A stretch of 64,000 nt of DNA from assembly GCF_003312875.1 (NCBI RefSeq), contig NZ_CP015163.1, positions 5,518,001 to 5,582,000 of the forward strand. Reading direction: 5' to 3'. The stretch's first letter is position 1. The number at the start of each line of letters is the position of its first letter. Source of the DNA: Amycolatopsis albispora (lineage in GTDB: Bacteria > Actinomycetota > Actinomycetes > Mycobacteriales > Pseudonocardiaceae). The position numbers and the translations under genes are program-made. Of this stretch, positions 35,776 to 44,424 are shown one piece after another. The notes under the pieces are model-generated. The model was not told the origin of the DNA. It saw only the letters and a program-made list of their open reading frames with translations, and searched no databases.

Positions 35776-35960
35776 GGATCGAGGCCGCGAGACCCGCCCT
35801 GCTGCTCGAGTCGGCTTAGGGCTCCAAGTCGCGCGCTCGACGCCGCAGATCGAGTCGGCTCAGAGTCCGAGGCCGCGGGCCACCCGCGCGCCGGACGCTG
35901 CGGGCCGGGCGCGTGCCACCGCGACACAGGGCGAACCGGTTTAGGGGTCCAGGTCGCGCG
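35762..35960. repeat. Imperfect ~44-bp tandem repeats spanning two convergent gene ends
   Basis: The motif TCGARYCGGCTTAGGG starts at 35762, 35806 and 35850 (44-bp period), and a fourth related copy, GCGAACCGGTTTAGGG, at 35931. The first contains the DUF2771 stop; the last contains the stop of the cold-shock gene on the other strand. Confidence 0.7.
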
Positions 35961-36327
35961 CGACCGCGCGCATGATCTCGGCGATCTGCTTGGTGTGCTT
36001 GCGATCCGGATAGCGGTTGCGCCGCAGGTCCGGCTGCACCTTCGCCTCGAGCAGCTTGATCATGTCCTCGATCAGGCCGTGCAGCTCCTCCGCGGGACGG
36101 CGCCGCGCCTCGGCCACCGAAGGCGGCGGGTCGAGCAGCCGGACCGACAGCGCCTGCGGCCCCCGGCGGCCGTCGGCCACGCCGAACTCCAGCCGCTGAC
36201 CGGCCTTGAGCGCCGCTACGCCCTGCGGTAGCGCGGCTTTCCGGATGTAGACGTCCGCGCCGCCATCCTGGGTGACGAAACCGAAACCCTTCTCCGCGTC
36301 GTACCACTTGACCTTGCCGGTCGGCAC
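35941..36327 (-). CDS. Cold-shock-domain protein with C-terminal extension
   Basis: A 128-residue protein. The first 67 residues are a cold-shock domain: [31 protein letters not shown], with RNP-1 KGFGFV and an RNP-2-like DVYIRKA in which the usual VFVH is changed. A 60-residue basic/helical extension follows ([50 protein letters not shown]), as in a larger actinobacterial CspB group. It probably binds single-stranded RNA or DNA. GTG 36327 fits the usual family start; GTG 36336 and 36348 are alternatives. Confidence 0.88.
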   Translation of the reverse strand: MPTGKVKWYDAEKGFGFVTQDGGADVYIRKAALPQGVAALKAGQRLEFGVADGRRGPQALSVRLLDPPPSVAEARRRPAEELHGLIEDMIKLLEAKVQPDLRRNRYPDRKHTKQIAEIMRAVARDLDP

Positions 36328-36493
36328 TGCCCTCACCCGTTCCTTCACTCACGTGTCCCACGTCGCGCAGCCATGCACGACGAACGCGCGCCCAGGGCGT
36401 ACCCAGACGCGCGTACCTACAAGCGTATCCCCCACCGTCCGGTGAAGCGAAGCACATACCGGACACACTGCGTGGCGCTCTAATCTGGTGCCC

Positions 36494-36721
36494 ATGGAGA
36501 GCCTGCCCAGGACCAAGCCGCTGCTGATGCGTGCCGGGATCGGCCTGTTCGCCGTCGGCATGCTCGCGGTGCTCGCCGTTTTTGTGCTGTTCGCAGCGGG
36601 TCTGGAGGACCTGCCGGTGTGGCTGAGCGCGGTCGCCGGCGTGCTCACCCCGCTCGGGCTCGGGCTCGGCCTGTGGGCCCTGATCCGCGAACACCGCAAA
36701 GCGGCTAACCGCGAGGACTAA
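36494..36721 (+). CDS. Small two-helix membrane protein
   Basis: A 75-residue protein with two hydrophobic helices (AGIGLFAVGMLAVLAVFVLFAAG and LSAVAGVLTPLGLGLGLWALI) and a charged tail REHRKAANRED. I do not recognise a named family. TAATCT (36481-36486) is seven bases before ATG 36494, so the transcript is likely leaderless and the ATG is preferred over GTG 36488. Its last 17 bases overlap the 3' end of the convergent HAD gene. Confidence 0.72.
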   Translation: MESLPRTKPLLMRAGIGLFAVGMLAVLAVFVLFAAGLEDLPVWLSAVAGVLTPLGLGLGLWALIREHRKAANRED

Positions 36722-37319
36722 GCCCCTCGAACCAGCCCGGGAACTCCGACAGGCTGTCGAACACCACCCGCGCCCCGGCCTCGACCAGCTCGTCGCGGCC
36801 GCAGGGTCCGGTGGTCACGCCGACCGGCACCGCCCCGGCGGCCAGCGCGCCGTTGATGTCGCCGAGGTGGTCGCCGACGTAGACCTCGGCCCCGTGCTCG
36901 GTGAGCGCGGCGGCCTTCCCGGTCGACCACAGCTCGCCGACCAGCACGTCCACCTCAAAACCGAGCGCCTTGATGTGCAGCGCGGCGTTGGGCGCGTACT
37001 TGCCGGTGACCACCACCGTGCGCCCACCGCCGCGGTGCACCGCGTCCAGCGCGGCGTGCGCGCCGGGCAGTGCCACGGTGCGCGGCACGACGATCTCCGG
37101 ATAGATCTCGCGGAACCGGTCCACCAGCGCCGGGATGCGTTCCTCGGGTGCTTCGAACCCGCGCAGCACGGCGTCCAGCGGCGGGCCGAGATTGGCGGCG
37201 AAGTGCTCGCCGTCGAGCGGCAGCCCCGATTCCTCGGCGAGCGCGTCGAGCGCCGCGACCATGCCCGGCCGCGGATCGATCAAGGTCATGTCGAGGTCGA
37301 ACCCCACGGTGATCCCCAC
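36705..37319 (-). CDS. HAD-family hydrolase (phosphoglycolate-phosphatase-like)
   Basis: A 204-residue HAD phosphatase. Motif I is GFDLDMTLIDPRPG (nucleophile and acid Asp), motif II VVVTGKYAPNAALHIK, motif III/IV EVYVGDHLGDINGALAAG, with a C1 helical cap of about 70 residues. Substrate is unknown; phosphoglycolate or small sugar phosphates are typical. GTG 37319 has TACCGT six bases upstream on the coding strand and no good Shine-Dalgarno, again suggesting a leaderless mRNA. It is divergent from the TetR-R2lox operon. Confidence 0.9.
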   Translation of the reverse strand: MGITVGFDLDMTLIDPRPGMVAALDALAEESGLPLDGEHFAANLGPPLDAVLRGFEAPEERIPALVDRFREIYPEIVVPRTVALPGAHAALDAVHRGGGRTVVVTGKYAPNAALHIKALGFEVDVLVGELWSTGKAAALTEHGAEVYVGDHLGDINGALAAGAVPVGVTTGPCGRDELVEAGARVVFDSLSEFPGWFEGLSPRG

Positions 37320-37366
37320 GCCTGCACGGTAGCCGACTGGACAGGCACCCGTTCGACGTCAACCGT

Positions 37367-37393
37367 CTTGACATATGGGCGACCTGTGTCAAG
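37367..37393. promoter_or_regulatory. CTTGACA-N13-TGTCAAG dyad upstream of tetR-R2lox
   Basis: Perfect 7-bp arms (37367-37373 and 37387-37393) lie just before the tetR GTG at 37402. The left arm contains TTGACA, a consensus -35, so a repressor bound here would block the promoter. The TetR product is the obvious candidate. Confidence 0.55.
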
Positions 37394-37401
37394 CTGAAGT
37401 T

Positions 37402-38007
37402 GTGTCCGAGGTCACTTCCTTCACCCAGCGCGCGAAGGCTTCGCTGCGCGAGGAACTGCTCGTCGCGGCGACCTCGCTGCTGATCGAGAAGGGCTACACC
37501 GCGCTGCGCATGGCCGACGTGGCGGCGCGGGTCGGGGTGAGCAGGCAGACCCTCTACAACGAGTTCGGCACCAAGGCCGCGCTCGCCGAAGCGGTCGCGC
37601 TGCGCACCACCGCGGAGTTCCTCGACGGCATCCACCAGCGGTTCGAAGCGGCGCCCGACCTGCTCGGCGGCGTGCGCTCGGCCACCGCCTTCACCATCGA
37701 GCACGCGCGGGAGAACCCGCTGGTCGCGGCCGCGCTCGGCACCGGACCGGCGGAGGACCTGCTGCCGCTGCTGACCACCCGCGCCGAACCCGTGCTGCGG
37801 GCCGCGGCCGACGCGGCGGCGGAGCACTACCGCTCGCGCGTGCCCGGCCTGGCCGACGAGCACGCGGAACTGCTCGCGGAGACGGTGGTCCGGCTCAACC
37901 TGAGCCACCTCGTGCTGCCGACGCACTCCCCCGCCGAGGCGGCGGACCAGGTGTGCGCGGTGATCGCCCCGGCGATCGAGAAGTACTCCTCGTCCACAAT
38001 GGAGTGA
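37402..38007 (+). CDS. TetR-family regulator of the R2lox locus
   Basis: A 201-residue TetR protein with helix-turn-helix LLVAATSLLIEKGYTALRMADVAARVGVSRQTLYNEFGTKAALAEAVALR. GTG 37402 is preferred; the upstream ATG 37375 lies inside the operator-like dyad. It is 12 bases from the R2-like oxidase gene, with which it forms an operon. In M. tuberculosis a TetR gene (Rv0232) also directly precedes the R2lox gene (Rv0233), so the pairing is conserved and this is probably its local repressor. Confidence 0.9.
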   Translation: MSEVTSFTQRAKASLREELLVAATSLLIEKGYTALRMADVAARVGVSRQTLYNEFGTKAALAEAVALRTTAEFLDGIHQRFEAAPDLLGGVRSATAFTIEHARENPLVAAALGTGPAEDLLPLLTTRAEPVLRAAADAAAEHYRSRVPGLADEHAELLAETVVRLNLSHLVLPTHSPAEAADQVCAVIAPAIEKYSSSTME

Positions 38008-38019
38008 GAGGTTCACATC

Positions 38020-38982
38020 ATGACCACGACCGAAATGCGCAGCGGTTTCAGCTCACTGCGCCGGGGCGGGCTCAACTGGGACTCGTTCCCGCTGCGCCTT
38101 TTTGTCAAGGGCAACGCCAAGTTCTGGAACCCGGCGGACATCGACTTCAGCCAGGACCGCGCCGACTGGCAGACGCTGACCGACGACGAGCGGCGGTCGG
38201 CGACCTACCTGTGCGCCCAGTTCATCGCCGGCGAGGAGGCGGTGACCGAGGACATCCAGCCGTTCATGAAGGCGATGGCGGCCACCGGCCGGTTCGGCGA
38301 CGAGATGTACCTGAGCCAGTTCTGCTTCGAAGAGGCCAAGCACACCGAGGTGTTCCGGCGCTGGATGGACGCCGTCGGGCTGACCGAGGACCTGCACCCG
38401 TACGTGGCCGAGAACCCGCACTACCGCAAGCTGTTCTACGAGGAACTGCCGCAGTCGCTGGGCGTGCTGGCGTCCGACCCGAGCCCGGCGAACCAGGTGC
38501 GCGCGAGCGTCACCTACAACCACGTCGTCGAAGGCAGCCTCGCGCTGACCGGGTACTACGCGTGGCAGAAGGTGTGCACCTCGCGGAACATCCTGCCGGG
38601 CATGCAGGAACTGGTGCGCCGCATCGGCGACGACGAGCGGCGGCACATGGCGTGGGGCACCTTCACCTGCCGGCGGCACGTGGCCGCGGACGACTCGCTG
38701 TGGGACGTGGTGCAGGAGCGGATGGGTGAACTGCTGCCGCACGCGCTGGGCATGATCCAGTGGGTGAACGAGCAGTTCGAGGAGCCGCGGCCGTTCGACA
38801 ACGACCCGCAGGAGTTCATCTCCTACGCCGCCGACCGGGCGCAGCGGCGGCTGGGCGCCATCGAGTCCGCGCGCGGCACCCCGGTGGAGCAGATCGACCT
38901 CGACTACACGCCGGAGATCCTGGAAGACACCTTCGGCGAAGAGGACGCGAAGGCCTTCGCCGAAGTCATCGCCACGGCCTGA
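38020..38982 (+). CDS. R2-like ligand-binding oxidase (R2lox)
   Basis: A 320-residue ferritin-fold protein of the R2lox group, a Mn/Fe oxidase related to ribonucleotide reductase R2. Offset by four from the M. tuberculosis protein, all six metal ligands are in place: Glu72, Glu105, His108, Glu171, Glu206 and His209. The Val75 and Tyr166 pair that forms the ether cross-link in R2lox is also kept. It lacks the R2 radical-transfer tail. It likely oxidises a long-chain lipid ligand; the physiological substrate is not known. It follows its TetR regulator and faces a fatty-acyl ligase gene. Confidence 0.93.
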   Translation: MTTTEMRSGFSSLRRGGLNWDSFPLRLFVKGNAKFWNPADIDFSQDRADWQTLTDDERRSATYLCAQFIAGEEAVTEDIQPFMKAMAATGRFGDEMYLSQFCFEEAKHTEVFRRWMDAVGLTEDLHPYVAENPHYRKLFYEELPQSLGVLASDPSPANQVRASVTYNHVVEGSLALTGYYAWQKVCTSRNILPGMQELVRRIGDDERRHMAWGTFTCRRHVAADDSLWDVVQERMGELLPHALGMIQWVNEQFEEPRPFDNDPQEFISYAADRAQRRLGAIESARGTPVEQIDLDYTPEILEDTFGEEDAKAFAEVIATA

Positions 38983-38987
38983 GAGAC

Positions 38988-39040
38988 GTCACGAATGTGG
39001 CTTTCGAGACGTTTCGCGTCTCGAAAGCCACATTCGTGAC
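38988..39040. repeat. Dispersed palindromic repeat, copy 3
   Basis: Perfect 24-bp arms (38988-39011 and 39017-39040), loop TTTCG. It is placed between the stops of the convergent R2lox and acyl-CoA ligase genes, five bases after the former. Confidence 0.95.
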
Positions 39041-39050
39041 ATCGCGTCAC

Positions 39051-40694
39051 TCAGGCGTGCTTGGAGGAGGCGGCGGCTTCCAGGCCCAGCAGGGTCACCG
39101 CCTGCTCCCGCATTTCGACCTTCCGCACCTTCCCGGTCACCGTCATCGGGAACTCGTCCACCACGTGCACGTACCGCGGGATCTTGTAGTGCGCCAGCTT
39201 CCCCGTGCAGAACTCCCGCAGCGACTCGGCGGTCAGCGGGGCGGCGCCCTCCCGCAGGCGCACCCACGCCATCAGTTCCTCGCCGTACTTGACGTCCGGC
39301 ACGCCGATCACCTGCGCGTCGAGAATGTCCGGGTGCGTGTAGAGGAACTCCTCGATCTCCCGCGGGTACACGTTCTCCCCACCGCGGATCACCATGTCCT
39401 TGATCCGCCCGGTGATGTTCACGTAGCCCTCGTCGTCCATCACGGCGAGGTCGCCGGTGTGCATCCACCGCGCGGCGTCGATCACCTCGGCGGTCTTCTC
39501 CGGCTGCTCCCAGTAGCCCAGCATCACCGAATACCCGCGCGTGCACAGCTCGCCCGGCTCACCACGCGGCACCGTCAGCCCGGTCTCCGGATCGACCACC
39601 TTCACCTCGAGGTGCGGCCCGACCCGGCCCACGGTGGACACCCGCCGCTCCACCGAATCGTCCGCCCGCGTCTGCGTGGACACCGGCGAGGTCTCCGTCA
39701 TGCCGTAGCAGATCGACACCTCCGCCATGCCCATCCGCTCGATCACCTGCTTCATCACCTCGACCGGGCACGGCGAACCGGCCATGATCCCGGTGCGCAG
39801 GCTGCCCAGGTCGTAGTCGTCGAAGTCCGGTTCGGACAGTTCCGCGATGAACATGGTCGGCACCCCGTACAGCGAGGTGCACCGCTCGGCCTGCACCGCT
39901 TCCAGCGCCGCCTTCGGCTCGAACGACGGCGACGGGATCACCATGCATGAACCGTGCGAGGTCGCCGCGAGATTGCCCATCACCATGCCGAAGCAGTGGT
40001 AGAACGGCACCGGGATGCAGATCCGGTCGGCCTCGGTGTACCCGCACAGCTCACCGACGAAGAACCCGTTGTTCAGGATGTTGTGGTGCGAAAGCGTCGC
40101 GCCCTTGGGAAAACCGGTGGTGCCCGAGGTGTACTGGATGTTGATCGGGTCGTCGGCGCCGAGCGTCTCGCCGACGCGTGCCAGCCGGTCCGCGTCGACC
40201 TCGTTGTCCAGCAAGGCATCCCACGCCTCGGTGCCGAGCAGCACCACGTGCTCCAGCCCGGCGCACTCCGGCCGGACCTGCTCGATCATCGCCGCGTAGT
40301 CGGAGGTCTTGAACGACTCGGCGGCCACCAGCAGCCGCACCCCGGCCTGGTTCAGCACGAACTTCAGCTCGTGCGACCGGTAGGCCGGGTTGATGTTGAC
40401 CAGGATCGCGCCGATCTTCGCGGTGGCGTACTGGAGCAGCGTCCACTCCGCCCGGTTCGGTGACCAGATGCCCACGCGGTCACCCTTGGTGATGCCCAGC
40501 CCGAGCAGGCCGATCGCCAGCGCGTCCACGTCGGCGGCCAGTTCGCGGTAGGTCCACCGGCGCCCGGTGGGCCGTTCGACCAGCGCGTCCCGATCACCGA
40601 AGGCGGCCACCGTGCGCGCCAGGTTGTCGCCGATGGTGTCGCCGAGCAGGGGCACATCGGAGATTCCGGAGGAGTAACTCGGGACGGCGGGCAT
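39051..40694 (-). CDS. Fatty-acyl-CoA ligase (AMP-binding, FadD-like)
   Basis: A 547-residue adenylate-forming ligase. A3 is [19 protein letters not shown]5 [11 protein letters not shown]7 [41 protein letters not shown] and A10 [14 protein letters not shown] with the catalytic Lys. It belongs to the medium/long-chain acyl-CoA synthetase group that activates fatty acids to acyl-AMP then acyl-CoA. ATG 40694 is the family start. It is convergent with R2lox; a link to that enzyme's lipid ligand is attractive but unproven. Confidence 0.93.
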   Translation of the reverse strand: MPAVPSYSSGISDVPLLGDTIGDNLARTVAAFGDRDALVERPTGRRWTYRELAADVDALAIGLLGLGITKGDRVGIWSPNRAEWTLLQYATAKIGAILVNINPAYRSHELKFVLNQAGVRLLVAAESFKTSDYAAMIEQVRPECAGLEHVVLLGTEAWDALLDNEVDADRLARVGETLGADDPINIQYTSGTTGFPKGATLSHHNILNNGFFVGELCGYTEADRICIPVPFYHCFGMVMGNLAATSHGSCMVIPSPSFEPKAALEAVQAERCTSLYGVPTMFIAELSEPDFDDYDLGSLRTGIMAGSPCPVEVMKQVIERMGMAEVSICYGMTETSPVSTQTRADDSVERRVSTVGRVGPHLEVKVVDPETGLTVPRGEPGELCTRGYSVMLGYWEQPEKTAEVIDAARWMHTGDLAVMDDEGYVNITGRIKDMVIRGGENVYPREIEEFLYTHPDILDAQVIGVPDVKYGEELMAWVRLREGAAPLTAESLREFCTGKLAHYKIPRYVHVVDEFPMTVTGKVRKVEMREQAVTLLGLEAAASSKHA

Positions 40695-40746
40695 GGGTGT
40701 CCTCCTGCTGGTCGACGGTGACTCCGTGCCCAGCTTAAATCGGAGT

Positions 40747-41508
40747 ATGCGCATGTACCTCGTGGACTCGTTCACCGATCACGCCTTCGCGGGCAACCCG
40801 GCGGGAGTGGTGCTGCTCGACGCGCCCGCCGAGGAAGCCTGGATGCAGTCGGTGGCCGCGGAGCTGAAGCATTCCGAGACCGCCTTCGTGGTCACCACCG
40901 GCGAGGGCGCGAAGCCGTTGCGGTGGTTCACGCCGGTCGCCGAGGTCGCCCTGTGCGGGCACGCCACGCTGGCCACCGCCCACGTGCTCGGCGGCGACCA
41001 GGTGTTCAGCACGAAGAGCGGGGAGCTGCGCTGCACTGCGGACGGCGGCTGGGTGCGGATGGACTTCCCGGCGGACCGGTCCGAACCGATCGAGATCGAT
41101 CCGGCGGCCGCGTTACCCGGCGTGACCGTCGAGCACGTCGCCAAGGGGAAGTTCGACCTGCTGGTGGTCGCCGGGAACGCGGCCCAGGTGCGCGAACTGC
41201 GGCCGGACCTCGACGCGATCAGGGCGTTGGACGTGCGCGGCCTGACCGTCACCGCACCCGGTGACCGCGACGGCATCGACTTCGTCAGCCGGTTCTTCGC
41301 CCCGGCGAAGGGCGTGGACGAAGACCCGGTGACCGGTTCGGCGCACTGCACGCTGGCGCCCTACTGGGCCGGACGGCTCGGCCGCGACGAGCTCGTCGGC
41401 GAACAGGCCTCCCCGCGCGGCGGGGTGGTGCGCGTCCACCTGAACGGCGACCGCGTCACCCTGTCCGGACAGGCCGTGACGGTGTTCTCCGGCGAACTCC
41501 ACGCTTGA
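40747..41508 (+). CDS. PhzF-family isomerase/epimerase-like protein
   Basis: A 253-residue PhzF/DAP-epimerase-fold protein with the N-terminal [22 protein letters not shown], catalytic Glu in [23 protein letters not shown] and [38 protein letters not shown]. Most members have no known substrate; PhzF itself isomerises a phenazine precursor. No phenazine genes are nearby. ATG 40747 or 40753 (MYLV); GGAG at 40742 is better spaced for the second. It is followed by the YccF gene after 26 bases. Confidence 0.92.
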   Translation: MRMYLVDSFTDHAFAGNPAGVVLLDAPAEEAWMQSVAAELKHSETAFVVTTGEGAKPLRWFTPVAEVALCGHATLATAHVLGGDQVFSTKSGELRCTADGGWVRMDFPADRSEPIEIDPAAALPGVTVEHVAKGKFDLLVVAGNAAQVRELRPDLDAIRALDVRGLTVTAPGDRDGIDFVSRFFAPAKGVDEDPVTGSAHCTLAPYWAGRLGRDELVGEQASPRGGVVRVHLNGDRVTLSGQAVTVFSGELHA

Positions 41509-41534
41509 CCCGGACTTCACGGGACAATGGGGAC

Positions 41535-41909
41535 ATGAAGACGATCCTGAACGTCATCTGGCTGGTGCTCTGCGGCTTCTGGATGGCGGTGGGCTACGCG
41601 ATCGCGGGGGTCATCTGCTTCGTCCTGATCATCACCATCCCGTTCGGCCGCGCCGCGTTCCGGATGGCGAACTACGCGCTGTGGCCGTTCGGCCGGACGC
41701 TGGTCGACCGGCGCGGCGCGGGCGCGGCCTCGGTCCTCGGCAACATCATCTGGATCGTGGTGGCCGGTTGGTGGCTGGCCATCGGGCATCTGGTCACCGG
41801 GCTGGCGTTGTGCGTCACCATCATCGGCATCCCGCTGGGCGTGGCGAACTTCAAGCTGATCCCGGTTTCCCTGGTGCCGCTGGGCAAGGAGATCGTGCCG
41901 GTGCCGTGA
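41535..41909 (+). CDS. YccF-family inner membrane protein
   Basis: A 124-residue membrane protein with the two-fold YccF repeat: NVIWLVLCGFWMAVGYAIAGVICFVLIITIPFGRAAFRMANYALWPFGRTLV and NIIWIVVAGWWLAIGHLVTGLALCVTIIGIPLGVANFKLIPVSLVPLGKEIV. Each half carries a TIPFG/GIPLG turn. Function is unknown. A YccF gene also lies beside moaA/moaD and rpfA in M. tuberculosis (Rv0870c), so this is part of the conserved block. Confidence 0.93.
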   Translation: MKTILNVIWLVLCGFWMAVGYAIAGVICFVLIITIPFGRAAFRMANYALWPFGRTLVDRRGAGAASVLGNIIWIVVAGWWLAIGHLVTGLALCVTIIGIPLGVANFKLIPVSLVPLGKEIVPVP

Positions 41910-41938
41910 AAGTGGCTTCACGGCACCGGGAAAGCGCG

Positions 41939-42499
41939 TCAGAACGCGGCGACCGGGGTCTCGTCGTAGTAGCCCCGGAATTCCGCAGCCGCGCGTGAAC
42001 CGGCGAAGTTGGCCTCGACCTCGGCCTTCTCCTTGGCGTTCGGGTACGCGTTGGTGCACGAGACCGGCGCGCTCGAACCCGACATCAGGTCCTGGCACAG
42101 CCCGGTCCGCCGGTCCGGCAGGCCGAAGATGTGCCCGATCTCGTGCGCGGCGATCCGGGTCACGTCATAACCCTGGTTGACCGCCTGGCGCCCGAACCAG
42201 ATCTTGCCGCGCCCGAGCGAATACGTCTGCGCGCGCGGCCAGCCGTTGTCGGCCACGATGACCAGCGAAGCGGGCGATCCCTTCACCAGCCGGACGTTCT
42301 TCACGCTGTTGTTCCACACCGCGGCGCCGGCGTCCACGGCGTTCTTGAACTCCGCCGCGCCGCTCGAGTCGTAGTACACCGTGCGCACGGCGATTTCGGC
42401 CGCCCCGGCCGGCGCGGCGGTCGCGAGTTGCGCGACCACGAGCGGGAACAGCAGGGCGAGCGCGGCCAGTACCGATCTGAAGGTTTTCCTCGTCGACAC
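41939..42499 (-). CDS. Snapalysin-like secreted zinc metalloprotease (M7)
   Basis: A 186-residue secreted protease. A signal peptide (about 1-33, ending APAGAA) precedes a small catalytic domain with the extended zinc motif His119-Glu120-x2-His123-x5-Asp129 (AAHEIGHIFGLPD), characteristic of Streptomyces small neutral protease snapalysin. The surrounding IVADNGWPRAQTYSLGRGKIWFG and LCQDLMSGSSAPVSCTNAYPNAKE fit the family. No propeptide of any length is seen. It is convergent with yccF, 29 bases apart. Confidence 0.92.
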   Translation of the reverse strand: MSTRKTFRSVLAALALLFPLVVAQLATAAPAGAAEIAVRTVYYDSSGAAEFKNAVDAGAAVWNNSVKNVRLVKGSPASLVIVADNGWPRAQTYSLGRGKIWFGRQAVNQGYDVTRIAAHEIGHIFGLPDRRTGLCQDLMSGSSAPVSCTNAYPNAKEKAEVEANFAGSRAAAEFRGYYDETPVAAF

Positions 42500-42647
42500 C
42501 TGGAACTCCTCACGGGGATACGGGTTCTTCCGTGTCTCGAAGAGAACCGCCCCCGCCGGAAACCCTCAAGGGCGAGGTTTTCACAGTTTTGGGAAAGCGC
42601 AGGCCAGAGGATGCCCGGCGGTCGCCGGACGGCCGATCGTGGGAGCC

Positions 42648-43130
42648 ATGCGCAAACTCCTCGTTCTGCTGACCGCGGCCGCCGCGACGATGGTGCTCGG
42701 CGCCACCCCCGCGGCCGCGGGCACGGTCACCGTCGACTACCACTGCGCCGCCGGTGGCGGGATCGTGGCCTGGGACGTCCAGTACCGCACCACGATCACC
42801 GCACCGGCCACCGTCACCCAGGGCCAGACCGCCACGGTGACGATCGAATACACCGGCGTGAAGGACTGGACCACGCACAGCCCGGCGGGTACCTACCGCG
42901 GCTGGGGCAGTTTCAAGCTCGGCGGCGCGGCCACCGGCACGGTCACCGCGCCCGGGCTGACCAATCCCGAGGTGCGGCCCGGCGAGAAGATGCGCTTCAC
43001 CGGGGCCAGCGCGCAGGTGAGCTTCCCCGCGAAGGGTCAGGTCACCTACACGCCGGCCACCTTCAACTACGGCCCGAACTGCATCGTGTGGAAGCCCGCC
43101 GGAGTGGCCGCCATCACCACGGTCAGCTAA
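42648..43130 (+). CDS. Small secreted beta-rich protein
   Basis: A 160-residue secreted protein: Sec signal MRKLLVLLTAAAATMVLGATPAAA, then a Thr/Gly-rich domain with two Cys (YHCAAGGG near the start, GPNCIVW near the end) that could pair. It looks like an immunoglobulin-like beta sandwich similar to small actinobacterial exported proteins of unknown function. ATG 42648 fits the signal peptide; the frame is open upstream. It is divergent from the snapalysin-like gene. Its stop lies in a 19-bp tandem duplication. Confidence 0.82.
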   Translation: MRKLLVLLTAAAATMVLGATPAAAGTVTVDYHCAAGGGIVAWDVQYRTTITAPATVTQGQTATVTIEYTGVKDWTTHSPAGTYRGWGSFKLGGAATGTVTAPGLTNPEVRPGEKMRFTGASAQVSFPAKGQVTYTPATFNYGPNCIVWKPAGVAAITTVS

Positions 43131-43159
43131 CCGACCACGGGCCAGCTAACCGACCACGG
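43122..43159. repeat. 19-bp tandem duplication over a stop codon
   Basis: GTCAGCTAACCGACCACGG (43122-43140) is followed directly by a copy differing at one position (43141-43159). The first copy contains the TAA stop of the small secreted-protein gene. Confidence 0.9.
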
Positions 43160-43160
43160 G

Positions 43161-43198
43161 GCCCACGCGACACGAAAGCCACATTCGTGTCCGTGGGC
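43161..43198. terminator. Variant dispersed palindrome, hairpin between convergent genes
   Basis: GCCCACG and GACACGAA pair with TTCGTGTC and CGTGGGC around loop AGCCACA, with one bulged base. Its right part (GAAAGCCACATTCGTGTCC and beyond) is the same as at 52999-53018. It likely ends both the secreted-protein and TauD transcripts. Confidence 0.75.
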
Positions 43199-43214
43199 GG
43201 TGGCTTGAAGGCGG

Positions 43215-44135
43215 TCAGAACGGGCGGTCACCCGCGATGGCCACGCGTTCGGCCACCCGGTTGTGCGGGAAGTAGTCGTTCACCGCGTAGTGCTGGGTGG
43301 CCCGGTTGTCCCAGAACGCCACCGAGTTCGGGCGCCATTTGAACCTCACCTGGAACTCGGGCACGTGCGCCTGCTGGAACAGCAACCGCAGCAGCCGGTC
43401 GCTCTCCTCCCGTTCCAGGCCCACGATGTGCGTGGTGAAGGCCTGGTTCACAAAAAGCATGCGGCGGCCCGATTCCGGATGCGTGCGCACCACCGGGTGC
43501 TCCACCGGCGGGAACTCGTCCTGCTTGGCGGCCAGGAAATCCGCGTCGGAGAACCGTTCGAAGCCGGGGATGAAGTCGTGCACCGCCTTGAGCCCGTCGA
43601 TCCGGGTGCGCACTTCCTCCGGCAGGTTGTCGTAGGCGGCGGCCATGTCGGCCCACATGGTGTCCCCGCCGAGCGGCGGCACCTCGATCAGCCGCAGCAC
43701 CGAGCCGAGCGCCGGCTCCGGCCGGAAGGTGACGTCGGTGTGCCAGATGTTCTCGAAACCGGGCATGGTCGCGCTGCGGGCGAACCGGGTGACCTGCTCG
43801 CTGTCGCCGGTCGGGATGAACGGGTTCGTCTCAAGTGGACCCCAGTTGCGCGCGAAGGCCCGCTGCTGCTCGGAAGTGATGTCCTGGTCGCGGAAGAACA
43901 GCACCTTCCACTCGAGCAGCGCGCGGTTCAGCTCGGCCCGCAGCTCGGGGGTCAGCGGGCGGCCGAGGTCCACGCCGTCGATCTCGGCGCCGATCACCGC
44001 ACCGAGCGGGGTGAGCGAAAACAGTTCGTAGGGCCGGGAATCCGGGCGGTTGAGCACCCGCGGCCCCTCCAGGATGCCGCCGTCGGGAACGCGGGCCGGG
44101 CGCAGGGCAGCACGAATCGGCAGGTCGACAGACAA
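43215..44135 (-). CDS. TauD/TfdA-family Fe(II)/2-oxoglutarate dioxygenase
   Basis: A 306-residue dioxygenase. The facial triad is His132-x-Asp134 (NIWHTDVTFRPEP) and His282 (DNRATQHYAVNDYFPHNRVAERVAI), with the 2-oxoglutarate Arg near the C-terminus. The N-terminal LTPLGAVIGAEIDGVDLGRPL and LLEWKVLFFRDQDI are typical of the taurine/alpha-ketoglutarate dioxygenase group. It could release sulfite from taurine or alkyl sulfates, or hydroxylate another substrate. It stands alone with a leader of about 240 bases; no sulfonate transporter is nearby. Confidence 0.93.
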   Translation of the reverse strand: MSVDLPIRAALRPARVPDGGILEGPRVLNRPDSRPYELFSLTPLGAVIGAEIDGVDLGRPLTPELRAELNRALLEWKVLFFRDQDITSEQQRAFARNWGPLETNPFIPTGDSEQVTRFARSATMPGFENIWHTDVTFRPEPALGSVLRLIEVPPLGGDTMWADMAAAYDNLPEEVRTRIDGLKAVHDFIPGFERFSDADFLAAKQDEFPPVEHPVVRTHPESGRRMLFVNQAFTTHIVGLEREESDRLLRLLFQQAHVPEFQVRFKWRPNSVAFWDNRATQHYAVNDYFPHNRVAERVAIAGDRPF

Positions 44136-44371
44136 TGCGTTTCCTCACTGTGCGAAGGGATCGGTACTGAACGCGGAAAAAACGCGTTACCTCGGCGGGG
44201 AGCCGAGGCGGCCGCGGCGCACGAGCAGCGCGCAGACGCCGGTACCGACCAGGCGGTGAGGAGACCGCCTCGGCCGCGGGACAACACAACGGTGACCCTG
44301 GGCTTCGGACATACCAGAACTATGGACCTGGTTCCGGACGATGGTCAAGATGTCCCACGACCTGGAAGTTT

Positions 44372-44397
44372 GCGAGGTCGCTCAAAAGCGACCTCGC
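44372..44397 (-). terminator. Hairpin after the metallophosphoesterase gene
   Basis: A perfect 11-bp stem GCGAGGTCGCT / AGCGACCTCGC with a CAAA loop lies 28 bases past the stop of the leftward phosphoesterase gene. The stretch from there to the TauD start (44136-44371) holds no ORF and presumably the TauD promoter. Confidence 0.75.
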
Positions 44398-44424
44398 CGC
44401 CGCGGCGGAGCCGCGGCCGAAGAC

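Noticed and set aside
35776..35940. Small ORFs in the repeat spacer after DUF2771
   Set aside because: They are short, repeat-derived and without ribosome-binding sites.
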